DNA from: Marihabitans asiaticum
GTDB taxonomy: Bacteria; Actinomycetota; Actinomycetes; Actinomycetales; Dermatophilaceae
DNA: 64,000 nt
Assembly (NCBI RefSeq): GCF_007828725.1
Contig: NZ_VIUW01000003.1
Span: forward strand, 434,001 to 498,000
Reading direction: 5' to 3'
The notes under the pieces: model-generated
What the model was told of the DNA's origin: nothing
What the model saw: the letters and a program-made list of their open reading frames with translations, nothing else
Database searches by the model: none
Translations under genes and position numbers: made by a program
In this document: positions 28,276-39,443 of the stretch, piece after piece
Numbering within the stretch: position 1 is the stretch's first letter
Layout of the letters: each line of letters starts with the position of its first letter

Positions 28276-29867
28276 GTGCTGGGCCACGCGAGAGCGTCGC
28301 CCTGCGCACGGCCGCCGCCCAGGTCGGGGTCGTCACCGGGGCCGCTCGGGTCGCCGGGCTTCTCCGGTGGCTGGCCTTCGCGGGAGCCGTCGGCGCGAGC
28401 GGGGTCGGGACGGTGTACCAGAGCGTCAACGCGGTCCCCAACCTCGTCTACGAGATCGCCGCCGGGGGAGTGCTGGCCGCGGTCGTCGTGCCGCTCGTCG
28501 CCCAGGCGAGCGGACGGGCGCGATCCGACCACGTGGCCTCGGCGCTGCTCACCCGGGCCGTCGCCGTCCTCCTCCCCGCCTCGATCGCCCTCGCCCTGGC
28601 GGCGCCCTGGATCAGCCGGGCCCTGCTCGCCGGGGTCGAGGTGGACGGCGCGGCCGCACTCGGCACCCGACTGCTCGTCCTCTTCAGCCCCCAGGTCCTG
28701 CTCTACGGCATCGGCATCGTCGTCACCGGGGTGCTGCAGGCGCACGAGCGACTCCTCGCCGCCGCGCTCGCGCCGCTGCTCTCGAGCGTGGTCGTCATCG
28801 CGACCTATCTCCTCTACGCTGCGGTCGTCCCGCGACCACCGGACGGCTCGGCGGTCATCCCCACGGCCGGCTGGGTGATCCTCGGGGTCGGGACGACCGC
28901 CGGGGTGGCGGCCCTCTCGCTGCCGCTGCTGGCCGTCGCGGCCTCGGCGGGGATCACCCTGCGGCCACGCTGGTCGCTCAGCGCCGAGGAGACCGGCCGC
29001 GCGGCCTCCCTCGCAGCGGCAGGAGTGGTCGCGCTGATCGCTCAGCAGCTGGCTCTGCTCGTCGTGATCCGGGTGGCCAACCGCTCCGGCGGCGACGGCG
29101 CCCTCGTCGTCCACCAGTACGCGCAGACCGTCTACCTCCTGCCCTACGCGGTGCTCGCCGTCCCGATCGCCACGGCCACCTTCGCCCGGCTCGCCCGCTC
29201 CGCCGGCGAGGAGGGCGCGGCGAGGACGCTGGGCTCGGCGCTGCGCGTGGTCACGGCGGTCTCCGGCGCGGCGGCTGCGGGCCTGGTCGCCGCCGCGCCC
29301 GCCGTGGGGGTCGCGTTCGGCCTGCTCGACCGCTCGGCGCGGCAGGCGGGCGCTGGGTCCGGGGCGCTCGACGCGCTCCCCGTGGCGCTGGCGAGCACCG
29401 CCCTCGGTCTCGTGGGCTTCTCGGTGACGGCGCTGGCGACGAGGTCGCTGTACCTGCACGGGCGGGCGGTGCAGGCCGGCCTCGCGATGGCCGTTGGCTG
29501 GGTGATCTCCGCGGGCGTCCCGGCGGTGGTGCTCGCCCCCGACGCCGGTCCTGGGCGAACGCTCGTGGTGCTGGGATGCTCCAGTGCTGCGGGGATGTCG
29601 GTCGCCGCCACGATCCTCCTCGTCCTCGTCCGTCGCGACTGGGGGCCGACAGCGGTGACCGGGCTCGCCCGCCTGGTCGGGGTTGTCGGGGGCGCGCTCG
29701 TCCTCGCGTGCGTGCTCGCCTGGCTCGTCCGGCGCTCCGACCTCACGGAGGTGCCGGCGCTTGCCGTGTCGCTCGGTGTGGCGACCGTGCTCGCCGCCCT
29801 GACCGCGGCCGCCGCTGCGGTCGTGGATCCCGTCGTGCGTGCGGCACTGCTGCGGTGGCGCTCATGA
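28272..29867 (+). CDS. MurJ/MviN-family lipid flippase-like protein
   Basis: A 531-residue membrane protein with about 14 hydrophobic helices in MurJ/MATE arrangement. The N-terminal GAARVAGLLRWLAFAGAVGASGVGTVYQSVNAVPNLVYEIAAGG (only part quoted here: VYQSVNAVPNLVYE) matches the MurJ first repeat. The canonical actinobacterial MurJ usually sits near the replication origin with a long cytoplasmic tail; this copy has no tail and lies with glycan genes, so it may be a paralogue for another lipid-linked product. GTG start overlaps the upstream stop. Confidence 0.8.
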   Translation: MSAGPRESVALRTAAAQVGVVTGAARVAGLLRWLAFAGAVGASGVGTVYQSVNAVPNLVYEIAAGGVLAAVVVPLVAQASGRARSDHVASALLTRAVAVLLPASIALALAAPWISRALLAGVEVDGAAALGTRLLVLFSPQVLLYGIGIVVTGVLQAHERLLAAALAPLLSSVVVIATYLLYAAVVPRPPDGSAVIPTAGWVILGVGTTAGVAALSLPLLAVAASAGITLRPRWSLSAEETGRAASLAAAGVVALIAQQLALLVVIRVANRSGGDGALVVHQYAQTVYLLPYAVLAVPIATATFARLARSAGEEGAARTLGSALRVVTAVSGAAAAGLVAAAPAVGVAFGLLDRSARQAGAGSGALDALPVALASTALGLVGFSVTALATRSLYLHGRAVQAGLAMAVGWVISAGVPAVVLAPDAGPGRTLVVLGCSSAAGMSVAATILLVLVRRDWGPTAVTGLARLVGVVGGALVLACVLAWLVRRSDLTEVPALAVSLGVATVLAALTAAAAAVVDPVVRAALLRWRS

Positions 29868-30955
29868 CCCGGGTGCTGCTCGTGCTGTGGGAGAGCGCCG
29901 GGGGGATCGGCACCCACGTCCGTGACCTGGACGCCAGTCTGCGCACGCTCGGGCACGAGGTCACCGTCCTCACCGACGCCGCCACGCAGGACCGGTTCGC
30001 CTTCCCGCACGCGGTCGTCGACCCCAGCCCTGGTCGGGCGCGTGAGGTGGCCGGCGGGGTCGAGGTCGTGCACGCCCACGGTTTCCGAGCCGGCCTGCGC
30101 GCGGTGCGCGCCGCTCGCGGTGGCGGAGGTCTGGGCTCGGGCGGCCCTCCGGTCGTCCTCAGCCTGCACAACCAGGTCCGCGGGTCCCGGATCTCGCCGC
30201 GACGGATTGTCGGTGCGGCGGCGGCCCGCCATCTCGTGCGCGGCGCCACCTTCGTCACCGGCGCCAGCTCGGACCTCGTCGCGGACGCCGTCGCGCTCGG
30301 GGCGCGGGACGCCCGCCTGGCGCCCGTGCCCTCCCCGCGGGTCCCGGGGCTGCTGGCCACGGACCGTGCGGGCTGGCGGGCAGAGCACCGCGGCGAGCTG
30401 CTGTCGCGGTACGGGCTAAGCCCGCACCGACCGCTCGCCCTGGCGCTCGGGCGCGTCGCGCCCCAGAAGAGGCTCGACGCCTTCGTCGCCGCGAGCTCCT
30501 GCGACGGCGCCGCAGCTGCCCAGTGGGCGCTGGTCGGCCCGGGCCAGCAGGACATGGCGGGCCGGGTCGACGGGCTAGGGGAGGTCGCCATGCTCGGCGA
30601 GAGCGCCGAGGTCGAGGCGTGGTTGCTCGCTGCCGACGTCCTCGTCGTCCCGAGCGAGTGGGAGGCGCGGGCGCTCGTCGTGCAGGAGGCGATGGCAGCC
30701 GGCACGCCGGTCGTCGCCAGTGCCGTCGGTGGACTGGTCGACCTGGTCGACGGAGCCGGCGTGCTGGTCCCGCCCGGGCCAGGCCCCAGCTTCGCCGCGC
30801 GGATCTCGACGGGGGTGCTCGACCTCCTCGCCGACCCGGCCCGCGCCGAGCATCTCGCGGGCGTCGCGCGGGAGCGCGCCACCGGCTGGCCGGGTCTGCG
30901 GGACACGGCTCGGATGTGGGCCCGGTGGTACGAGGAGAGCCTCGACGTGCCGTAA
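29864..30955 (+). CDS. GT4-family glycosyltransferase
   Basis: A 363-residue GT-B enzyme. The N-terminal acceptor fold starts [19 protein letters not shown]; the donor domain holds [10 protein letters not shown] (196-205) and the E-x7-E motif [11 protein letters not shown] (267-275) followed by [11 protein letters not shown]. Acceptor and sugar are unknown. Its ATG overlaps the MurJ-like stop, which ties it to the membrane transferase and flippase as one envelope-glycan unit. Confidence 0.87.
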   Translation: MTRVLLVLWESAGGIGTHVRDLDASLRTLGHEVTVLTDAATQDRFAFPHAVVDPSPGRAREVAGGVEVVHAHGFRAGLRAVRAARGGGGLGSGGPPVVLSLHNQVRGSRISPRRIVGAAAARHLVRGATFVTGASSDLVADAVALGARDARLAPVPSPRVPGLLATDRAGWRAEHRGELLSRYGLSPHRPLALALGRVAPQKRLDAFVAASSCDGAAAAQWALVGPGQQDMAGRVDGLGEVAMLGESAEVEAWLLAADVLVVPSEWEARALVVQEAMAAGTPVVASAVGGLVDLVDGAGVLVPPGPGPSFAARISTGVLDLLADPARAEHLAGVARERATGWPGLRDTARMWARWYEESLDVP

Positions 30956-30966
30956 GGTGGAAGCCC

Positions 30967-32666
<1,700 letters not shown>

Positions 32667-32670
<4 letters not shown>

Positions 32671-33293
32671 GCGAGCTACGCGACGAGCTGGTCCGGCGGG
32701 AGGTGGACTCATCGGAGCGCGTCTTCGACGGCGCCGTGTGGGACGTCCGCCGCGACACCTTCGAGCTCGAGGGGACCCGGCTGACCCGGGAGGTCGTCGA
32801 CCATCCCGGTGCGGTGGCCGTCCTGGCGCTCGACGACGACGGGCGGGCCGTGCTCATCCAGCAGTACCGTCATCCGGTCGCGGCCAAGGAGTGGGAGCTG
32901 CCTGCCGGTCTGCTCGACGTCGAGGGCGAGGACCCGCTGCGGGCCGCCCAGCGCGAGCTGGCCGAGGAGGTCGACCTCGTCGCCGAGCACTGGTCGGTCC
33001 TCGTCGACTACTTCACCTCGCCCGGCGGGCTCGACGAGTGCATCCGGGTCTACCTTGCGACCGGCCTGGGCGAGGTCGCCCAGAGTGAGCGGCACGAGCG
33101 CGAAGGGGAGGAAGCCCACCTCGTCGTCCGGCGGGCCGGGCTCGAGGAGATCCGCGGGGCGATCCTCGCCGGTCGGCTGCACAACTCGACCCTGCTCGTT
33201 GCGGCCCTGACCGCCCTGGAGTACCGAGCCAGGGACTGGGCCGACCTCCGACCGGCCGACACCCCGTGGCCCGAGCACCCGGCGAACCGGTGA
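32667..33293 (+). CDS. NUDIX hydrolase, ADP-ribose pyrophosphatase type
   Basis: A 208-residue hydrolase. The NUDIX box is complete: [24 protein letters not shown]. The WELPAG and [12 protein letters not shown] segments are typical of ADP-ribose pyrophosphatases. It starts at a GTG overlapping the pyrG stop and corresponds to Rv1700 in position. In M. tuberculosis xerD follows; here synteny ends. Confidence 0.88.
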
Positions 33294-33700
33294 GTCTGCC
33301 ATGCCCGTGCGGGGCGGGTTCCCCCTTCGCCCAGCACTGCGAGCCGATCCTCGACGGTGAGCCGGCGCAGAGCGCCGAGGCGCTCATGCGCTCCCGGTAC
33401 ACCGCGTACGACCTGCTCCAGCGGGGCGACGCCCGCGCCGCCGACCATCTCTGGCGGACCTGGCACCCGCGCACCCGCCCGGAGCGGGTCGAGCCGTCGC
33501 CCGGGCTGCGCTGGACCGGGCTGAGGGTGCTCGCGACCGTGGGCGGCCAGGCGGAGGACCTCGACGGACGGGTGCACTTCCGGGCCTCGTGGGAGACGGG
33601 GGAGGGGCCCACCTACCAGTCCGGCGAGCACGCCGAGGCCTCGACCTTCGTGCGGCGTGGCGGCCGGTGGGTCTACGTCAGCGGAGACGACCTGCCCTAG
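33290..33700 (+). CDS. YchJ/UPF0225-family SEC-C-like zinc protein
   Basis: A 136-residue protein starting at a GTG that overlaps the NUDIX stop. The N-terminus is a SEC-C-type zinc motif (CPCGAGSPFAQHC), followed by AEALMRSRYTAYDLL and an NTF2-like fold with YVSGDDLP near the end, which is the YchJ family pattern. Function unknown. It is convergent with the next gene, three bases away. Confidence 0.82.
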   Translation: MSLPCPCGAGSPFAQHCEPILDGEPAQSAEALMRSRYTAYDLLQRGDARAADHLWRTWHPRTRPERVEPSPGLRWTGLRVLATVGGQAEDLDGRVHFRASWETGEGPTYQSGEHAEASTFVRRGGRWVYVSGDDLP

Positions 33701-33703
33701 CGG

Positions 33704-35302
33704 CTACTGGTAGGAGACGAACCTCGGCTTGGGGTCGACCTCGGTCATCGTCCGCTGCGGGGTGAAGGTCGGCTTGTCCTCGTCGATGAAGTTCTTCCAG
33801 CCGAGCAGCACCCCATCGGGCAGGTCGGCCTTGATCGCGCCCCAGGTGCCCTGCTTCAGGTCCGGGGTGCCGTGCCCGTCGGCGTGGATGACGGTGACGA
33901 TCTCGGGCAGGTCCGTGCGCAGCTGGTCGCGGTCGCGCAGCATCTGCAGCTGGAACTGGTGGAGCATGAAGACCTTCTGCGGCAGGCCCTTGGAGCGGGT
34001 CAGCTCGGCCAGCCAGGCGGCGGTCTCGTTGACCTCCTCGATCTCGACGTGGCCGATCTGCTCCATGTGCCGCTGGCCCGGCTCGAGTCGCCACTCCGGG
34101 TCCAGCGCCAGCCCGACGTGCGGCTCGGCGAGGAGCTCCTCGTAGATCTTGGCCTGGGTGACGAAGTCGGTGTAGCCGGGCTGGAGGTCGAGCAGCACGT
34201 AGACCCCCGCCTCCTTGGCGGCGTCGACCCACGGCCGGTACATCTGCGGATCGCCCTCGGTGGAGTAGTTGCCATCCTCGCCGGCGGCCGAGTCGGCGAT
34301 GGTGACGATCACCTCGAAGGCGGGCATGAACTGGCTGTCGTCGATCGAGGCATAGTCGCCGACCAGACCCTTGACCCGCTCGATCGAGGTGTCGAGGTCC
34401 TGCTCGCCGAGAAGCCCCAGCCCGGCCACCCCGGGGTGACCGTAGAGGGCGATCATCCGGCGCTCGCCGCCCAGGGGCAGGATGCCTCCGGTCGGCAGGG
34501 TCTGCGCCGCTGCGGCCATGGTGGCTGCCCCGGCAAGCGCGTCGCCGGTGAGGGTGTCGCTGTCGCCGACCGCGACGAGCGAGGTCTCCCGCTCGGCGCG
34601 CAGCGCCTCGACGGCCTCGTCCTCGCGCGGGTCGCTCGCCTGCACCACGGTGGTGCCCTCCCCAGCACCGAGGACCGCGCGCACCGTCGCCACCGCCGCG
34701 CCGAAGGCTGCCTCGTCGGGCGTGGTCACGACGACCCGCCGGGTGTCGTCCCGCTCGACCTCGGGCAGCGAGTCGACCTGCTCCAGCGCGCTCACCGCCT
34801 CGCTCCACGCGCTCTCGCCCGAGGCGGAGCTGCTGGCCGAGCCGCTCGAGGTCTCGCTGGTGGTCTCGCTGGATCCGGCCGTCGTGGCCGGGAAGAGCCG
34901 AACCCGCTCGACGCCCAGCCGCTCCAGCTCGCCGCCCAGGTCGGGGGAGTCGACGAAGCACGGCACGCCGGCGGCGACGGCTGCCTCCCCGGCTTCGGTG
35001 AGCACCTCGTCGGCCGCGTCCGGGCCGACGACGACGGCTGCGGGGGAGGAGGCGATCAGGGCCGCGGAGACCGCGACCGCGGCGGCTGCCGGATCTCCCG
35101 GGGCGGTGACCGGCCAGCTGATCTCTTCCGACGGCTGCGCCCCGTCGGTGGACGTGTCGTCGCCGACGAATGGGATGTCCGGCCCGTCGGACCCGTCGCT
35201 GCACGCCGCGGCGACCCCGACGATCCCGGCCGAGCCGAGGAGCAGGGCGGCACGTCGGGTCAGGGCTGGCTGGTCAGGGCGGCGGGCGTTGGTGCTGGTC
35301 AC
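33704..35302 (-). CDS. Tat-type lipoprotein with cell-wall-binding-like and hydrolase-like domains
   Basis: About 530 residues. The N-terminus has a twin-arginine segment (LTRRAALLLGSAG) and a lipobox-like AAAC about 17 residues later, so a Tat-exported lipoprotein is likely. The first half (AALIASSPAAVVVGPDAADEVL, in part) resembles CW_binding_2 repeats. The second half, from about 330, contains YSTEGDP, GVYVLLDLQPG, VGLALDPEWRL and HADGHGTPDL, like a TIM-barrel hydrolase of unknown substrate. Start is one of two in-frame GTGs (35302 or 35308); neither has a clear ribosome site. Function unknown. Confidence 0.75.
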   Translation of the reverse strand: MTSTNARRPDQPALTRRAALLLGSAGIVGVAAACSDGSDGPDIPFVGDDTSTDGAQPSEEISWPVTAPGDPAAAAVAVSAALIASSPAAVVVGPDAADEVLTEAGEAAVAAGVPCFVDSPDLGGELERLGVERVRLFPATTAGSSETTSETSSGSASSSASGESAWSEAVSALEQVDSLPEVERDDTRRVVVTTPDEAAFGAAVATVRAVLGAGEGTTVVQASDPREDEAVEALRAERETSLVAVGDSDTLTGDALAGAATMAAAAQTLPTGGILPLGGERRMIALYGHPGVAGLGLLGEQDLDTSIERVKGLVGDYASIDDSQFMPAFEVIVTIADSAAGEDGNYSTEGDPQMYRPWVDAAKEAGVYVLLDLQPGYTDFVTQAKIYEELLAEPHVGLALDPEWRLEPGQRHMEQIGHVEIEEVNETAAWLAELTRSKGLPQKVFMLHQFQLQMLRDRDQLRTDLPEIVTVIHADGHGTPDLKQGTWGAIKADLPDGVLLGWKNFIDEDKPTFTPQRTMTEVDPKPRFVSYQ

Positions 35303-35368
35303 GGTCACGACGGTAGCTGCCGGACAACACGTTTCCGCGCACATCCCCCTTCGCCCTATCATCGTGTC

Positions 35369-35578
35369 CGTCCGGTGGTGGCGGCGTGACGACCCGCCCG
35401 ATGACCTCATCAGCCGCCAGGCCGTTCGCCCGACGCGACCGGGCACGAAAGGCCGAGGATCTCTCGGCGAAGGTGTGGTGGCACCGCGACCTGGCCCCCG
35501 CCCGCACCTGACTGGGCTCGCCGCTCCTCGGCAGCCGCTCTCGTGGTCTGCCGCGGACCTGACCCGAGAGGATCCCTC
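35369..35578 (+). promoter_or_regulatory. T-box riboswitch upstream of aspS
   Basis: A TATCAT -10-like box (35357-35362) predicts a start near 35369. Then: stem I, TGGCGGC (35379-35385) with GCCGCCA (35413-35419), enclosing a loop with GAC triplets; a GCCC/GGGC hairpin (35428-35444); stem III GCCGAG-GATCT-CTCGGC (35452-35468); and an antiterminator-type fold. In that fold AGGTGTGG (35471-35478) pairs with CCGCACCT (35502-35509) across the 7-nt bulge TGGCACC (35479-35485), and GCG (35486-35488) pairs with CGC (35499-35501). TGGC can pair with a G-CCA tRNA end, as in tRNA-Asp. CTCTCG (35538-35543) can hide the aspS ribosome site in CGAGAG (35565-35570), suggesting translational control. Confidence 0.82.
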
Positions 35579-37378
35579 ATGCTTCGTAGCCACGAGGCCG
35601 GCACCCTGCGCGCCGAGCACGCCGGTACCACCGTCACCCTCACCGGATGGGTGGGCCGCCGCCGTGACCATGGCGGTGTCGCCTTCATCGACCTGCGCGA
35701 CGCCAGCGGGCACGTCCAGGTCGTCGCCCGCGACGAGGTGCTCACCGGGGCCGCCCACGACCTGCGCAGCGAGTTCTGCATCAAGGTGGTCGGTGAGGTG
35801 ACCCCGCGCGAGGCCAAGGACGTCAACCCGAGCATCCCCACCGGCGAGATCGACGTCGTGGCCAGCGAGATCGAGGTGCTCTCGACCAGTGACCCGCTGC
35901 CCTTCCAGATCGACGAGCGCGTCACCGTCGGCGAGGAGGCGCGCCTGAAGCACCGCTACCTCGACCTGCGCCGCCCCGGCGCGCACAGCGCCGGCGCCGG
36001 CCTGCGGCTGCGCAGCAAGGTCAGCGCCGCCGCCCGACGGGTGCTCGAGGCGCGCGACTTCGTCGAGATCGAGACCCCGACCCTCACCCGGTCGACGCCC
36101 GAAGGGGCCCGCGACTTCCTCGTCCCCGCCCGGCTGTCTCCGGGGGCGTGGTACGCGCTGCCGCAGAGCCCCCAGCTCTTCAAGCAGCTGCTCATGGTCG
36201 CCGGGATGGAGCGCTACTACCAGATCGCGCGCTGCTACCGCGACGAGGACTTCCGCGCGGACCGGCAGCCGGAGTTCACCCAGCTCGACATCGAGATGTC
36301 CTTCGTCACCGAGGACGACATCATCGAGCTCACCGAGGCGCTGCTGGCCGAGATCTGGAAGGTCATCGGCGTCGAGCTGACCACGCCGTTCCCGCGGATG
36401 ACGTACCACGACGCGATGACGCGCTTCGGCAGCGACAAGCCGGACCTGCGCTTCGGGGTCGAGCTCGTCGAGTGCACCGACTACTTCGCGGGCACCCCGT
36501 TCCGGGTCTTCCAGGCCGAGTACGTCGGCGCGGTCGTCATGCCGGGTGGCGGCAGCCAACCGCGGCGCCAGTTCGACGCCTGGCAGGAGTGGGCCAAGCA
36601 GCGCGGGGCGAAGGGCCTGGCCTACGTCACCGTCGGCGAGGACGGCGAGCTGGGTGGCCCGGTCGCGAAGAACATCTCCGAGGAGGAGAAGGCCGGCCTC
36701 GCCGCGCACGTCGGCGCCGAGCCGGGCGACTGCATCTTCTTCGCCGCAGGTGCGCCCAAGGCCAGCCGGGCTCTGCTCGGCGCGGCGCGGGTCGAGATCG
36801 GCAAGCGCTGCGACCTCGTCGACGAGTCGCAGTGGGCCTTCGTCTGGGTCAAGGACGCCCCGCTCTTCGAGCCGGCGTCCGACGCCGTCGCGGCCGGCGA
36901 CGTCGCGGTCGGCGGGGGTGCGTGGACCGCGGTCCACCACGCCTTCACCTCGCCGAAGAACGAGTACCTCGACACCTTCGACGAGCGACCGGGCGAGGCC
37001 CTCGCCTACGCCTACGACATCGTCCTCAACGGCAACGAGCTGGGCGGCGGGTCGATCCGTATCCACCGCCGCGACGTCCAGGAGCGGGTCTTCAAGGTCA
37101 TGGGCCTCTCGGAGGAGCAGGCGCAGGAGAAGTTCGGCTTCCTCCTCGACGCCTTCAAGTTCGGCGCGCCCCCGCACGGCGGCATTGCCCTGGGCTGGGA
37201 CCGCCTCGTCATGCTCCTCCTCGGCGCCGACTCGATCCGCGACGTCATCGCCTTCCCGAAGTCCGGAGGGGGCTACGACCCGCTCACCGACGCCCCCGCG
37301 CCGATCACCCCGGAGCAGCGCAAGGAGGCCGGGATTGACGCACAGCCCGAGCCGAAGGGTGAGGCCGTTCAGGGCTGA
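35579..37378 (+). CDS. aspS: Aspartyl-tRNA synthetase
   Basis: Class IIb synthetase, 599 residues. The N-terminal OB fold starts [21 protein letters not shown]; motif 1-2 region includes [32 protein letters not shown] (in part), and motif 3 lies in [14 protein letters not shown]. The bacterial GAD insertion domain is present between. ATG 35579 follows GAGAGGA with 6-base spacing. Whether it is tRNA-Asp specific or also charges tRNA-Asn depends on gatCAB, not visible here. Its last 10 bases overlap the convergent gene. Confidence 0.96.
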   Translation: MLRSHEAGTLRAEHAGTTVTLTGWVGRRRDHGGVAFIDLRDASGHVQVVARDEVLTGAAHDLRSEFCIKVVGEVTPREAKDVNPSIPTGEIDVVASEIEVLSTSDPLPFQIDERVTVGEEARLKHRYLDLRRPGAHSAGAGLRLRSKVSAAARRVLEARDFVEIETPTLTRSTPEGARDFLVPARLSPGAWYALPQSPQLFKQLLMVAGMERYYQIARCYRDEDFRADRQPEFTQLDIEMSFVTEDDIIELTEALLAEIWKVIGVELTTPFPRMTYHDAMTRFGSDKPDLRFGVELVECTDYFAGTPFRVFQAEYVGAVVMPGGGSQPRRQFDAWQEWAKQRGAKGLAYVTVGEDGELGGPVAKNISEEEKAGLAAHVGAEPGDCIFFAAGAPKASRALLGAARVEIGKRCDLVDESQWAFVWVKDAPLFEPASDAVAAGDVAVGGGAWTAVHHAFTSPKNEYLDTFDERPGEALAYAYDIVLNGNELGGGSIRIHRRDVQERVFKVMGLSEEQAQEKFGFLLDAFKFGAPPHGGIALGWDRLVMLLLGADSIRDVIAFPKSGGGYDPLTDAPAPITPEQRKEAGIDAQPEPKGEAVQG

Positions 37379-37980
37379 GCGAGGTCTTCCACCTCGACCC
37401 GAGCGATGTTCGTCCGTCCGTAGACCCACAGGACGACCTCGCCGGGTGGCCCGGTCACGCGCTGACGGGGACGGCCACGGGTGACCGCCTGGGACCGTCC
37501 GTCTGGCGTGGCCAGGACGAGGCCCGGGGGCCGCCGACGGAGGATCCGCGCAGCCTGCCCGGCGCGGACCCACAAGGCCTCGTCGAGGGCGGCGCCGAGC
37601 GGCGGCCGGGTGATTCCCGCAGGTCGGGCGACGTCCTGCCCGTGGACGTAGTACTCGCCGAGCGAGTGCAGGTAGCGGTTGAACCGGTCGTCGGGCATGC
37701 ACGCGAAGCCCGGTGGGGTGGCGCGCAGTCGGTCGACGAGCTCCTCGTAGCGCAAGGTCTCCTTGAGACGGGCGACGCGTCGGCGAGAGCCCGGACCGAC
37801 CCACCACCTCGGGTCACGCTGCTTGAGCGACCAGAGATGGGCGGCCAGGTCGTGCGCGGTCCAGCCCTCGCACGCCGTCGGGCTGTCCGGTGCGACCCGA
37901 GCCAGCGTCTCGCAGCAACGCAGGTGCTCGGCGGCCTGCAGCTCCTCGGTTCCGGTGAGCGCCGATCTACGCGAGAGCAC
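37369..37980 (-). CDS. DinB/maleylpyruvate-isomerase-like protein (TIGR03083-type)
   Basis: A 203-residue protein with the [14 protein letters not shown] motif near residue 40 and [18 protein letters not shown] further on. These supply the metal-binding histidines of the mycothiol-dependent isomerase/DinB_2 superfamily. The C-terminal domain is SCP2-like ([10 protein letters not shown]). Mycothiol-dependent function is typical in actinobacteria; substrate unknown. The GTG start overlaps the stop of the upstream P-loop gene by 14 bases. Confidence 0.75.
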   Translation of the reverse strand: MLSRRSALTGTEELQAAEHLRCCETLARVAPDSPTACEGWTAHDLAAHLWSLKQRDPRWWVGPGSRRRVARLKETLRYEELVDRLRATPPGFACMPDDRFNRYLHSLGEYYVHGQDVARPAGITRPPLGAALDEALWVRAGQAARILRRRPPGLVLATPDGRSQAVTRGRPRQRVTGPPGEVVLWVYGRTNIARVEVEDLAQP

Positions 37981-39313
37981 GGCGCACCGCTGCCTCGAGC
38001 TGGCCCGGCTCGCGCTCGCGCAGCTCGTAGCGGGCGCGGGTCAGCGGCTTGTCGACCGAGAGCACGCGCGTGATGTCGATCGGGGTCCCCGAGACCACGG
38101 CGTCGCACGGCACCGCCGCGATCGTCGCCTCGAGGTCACGGACCTGCTCCGCGCCGTACCCCATCGCCGGGAGGATGCCTCGCGCGTTGGGGTACGCCGC
38201 GTAGGTGTCCGCGATCGAGCCGACGGCGAAGGGGGTGGGGTCGACGATCTCGGTGGCGCCCGCCCCCTTCGCGCCGACAACGCCCGCGCCGAAGGACATC
38301 GACCCGTGGGTCAGGGTCGGGCCGTCCTCGACGACGACGACCCGTCGGCCCTCGACGACGGTCGGGTCCTCGACGGTGACCGGGGAGTCGACGAGGACGA
38401 TCTCGGCGTCGGGGGCGAGCGCACGGACGGAGGCCTCGACGGCCGAGACGTCGTCGGGGGATGCGCTGTCGCACTTGGCGATGACGACGACGTCGGACAT
38501 CCGGACGTTCGCCTCGCCCGGGTGGTACCGGGCTTCGTCGCCGGGGCGAAGGGGGTCGGCCAGCGTGATCATGAGGTCCGGTCGGTAGAAGGGCAGGTCG
38601 TTGTTGCCGCCGTCCCAGAGGATGACGTCGGCCTCCCGCTCGGCCTGCCGCAGGATCGCCTCGTAGTCCACGCCGGCGTAGATGACCAGCCCGGCGTCGA
38701 TGTGTGGCTCGTACTCCTCGCGCTCCTCGATAGTGCACTCGTGCCGGTCGAGGTCCTCGTACGTGGCGAAGCGTTGGACCGCCTGCTTCGCCAGGTCGCC
38801 GTACGGCATCGGGTGCCGGACCGAGACGACGCGCCTGCCCATGCCGACGAGGATCCGCGCGAGGTACCGGCTCGTCTGGGACTTGCCCACGCCGGTGCGC
38901 ACTGCGCAGACGGCGATGATCGGCACCGAGCTCTCGAGCATGGTCGACCGGGCGCCCATGAGGGTGAAGTCCGCACCTGCGGCGATGCACCGTGACGCCA
39001 GGTGCATGACCGTCTCGTGCTTGAGGTCGGAGTAGGCGAGGACCACGACGTCGATCGCCTCGTCGCGGACGAGGTCCTCCAGGCCCTCCTCAGCGACGAT
39101 CGCGATGCCGTCCGGGTAGAGCGCTCCGGCGAGCTCCGCCGGGTACCGCCGACCGTCGATGTCCGGGATCTGCGTCGCGGTGAATGCCACGACCTCGCTC
39201 TCGGGGTCGTCGCGGAAGGCGACGTTGAAGTTGTGGAAGTCGCGGCCGGCGGCTCCGAGGATGACCACCCGGCGACGGACCGGAGGGGGTGTGGTGGGGG
39301 TCTGGACTGTCAT
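37967..39313 (-). CDS. Cyclic-2,3-diphosphoglycerate-synthetase-like P-loop protein
   Basis: A 448-residue protein. N-terminal Rossmann-like part (RVVILGAAGRDFHNFNVAFRDD), then a P-loop (AVRTGVGKSQTSRYLARIL) and ILWDGGNNDLPFYRPDL and VVVIAKCDSA. This is the family named after the archaeal cyclic 2,3-diphosphoglycerate synthetase; in bacteria its reaction is not established. ATG 39313 has GGAG 8 bases upstream. It is divergent from a carbamate kinase gene 130 bp away, a pairing that may mean a shared carbamoyl-phosphate-linked role. Confidence 0.8.
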   Translation of the reverse strand: MTVQTPTTPPPVRRRVVILGAAGRDFHNFNVAFRDDPESEVVAFTATQIPDIDGRRYPAELAGALYPDGIAIVAEEGLEDLVRDEAIDVVVLAYSDLKHETVMHLASRCIAAGADFTLMGARSTMLESSVPIIAVCAVRTGVGKSQTSRYLARILVGMGRRVVSVRHPMPYGDLAKQAVQRFATYEDLDRHECTIEEREEYEPHIDAGLVIYAGVDYEAILRQAEREADVILWDGGNNDLPFYRPDLMITLADPLRPGDEARYHPGEANVRMSDVVVIAKCDSASPDDVSAVEASVRALAPDAEIVLVDSPVTVEDPTVVEGRRVVVVEDGPTLTHGSMSFGAGVVGAKGAGATEIVDPTPFAVGSIADTYAAYPNARGILPAMGYGAEQVRDLEATIAAVPCDAVVSGTPIDITRVLSVDKPLTRARYELREREPGQLEAAVRRALA

Positions 39314-39443
39314 CGCGCTCTCCACGGCTGAGGTCGACCGCGGTGACCGACACGCCCTTCGCGCGGGCAGTCCTGGCTGCGGGACCCGCCACTGCCATCG
39401 TATCGAGGGACGGCGCAGCCTCCGGTGTGCCACCGTGTGAGCT

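Noticed and set aside
35303-37807. A 1367-residue minus-strand frame extending the lipoprotein through aspS
   Set aside because: The upstream part is antisense to aspS and lacks family features; the signal sequence marks the start near 35302.
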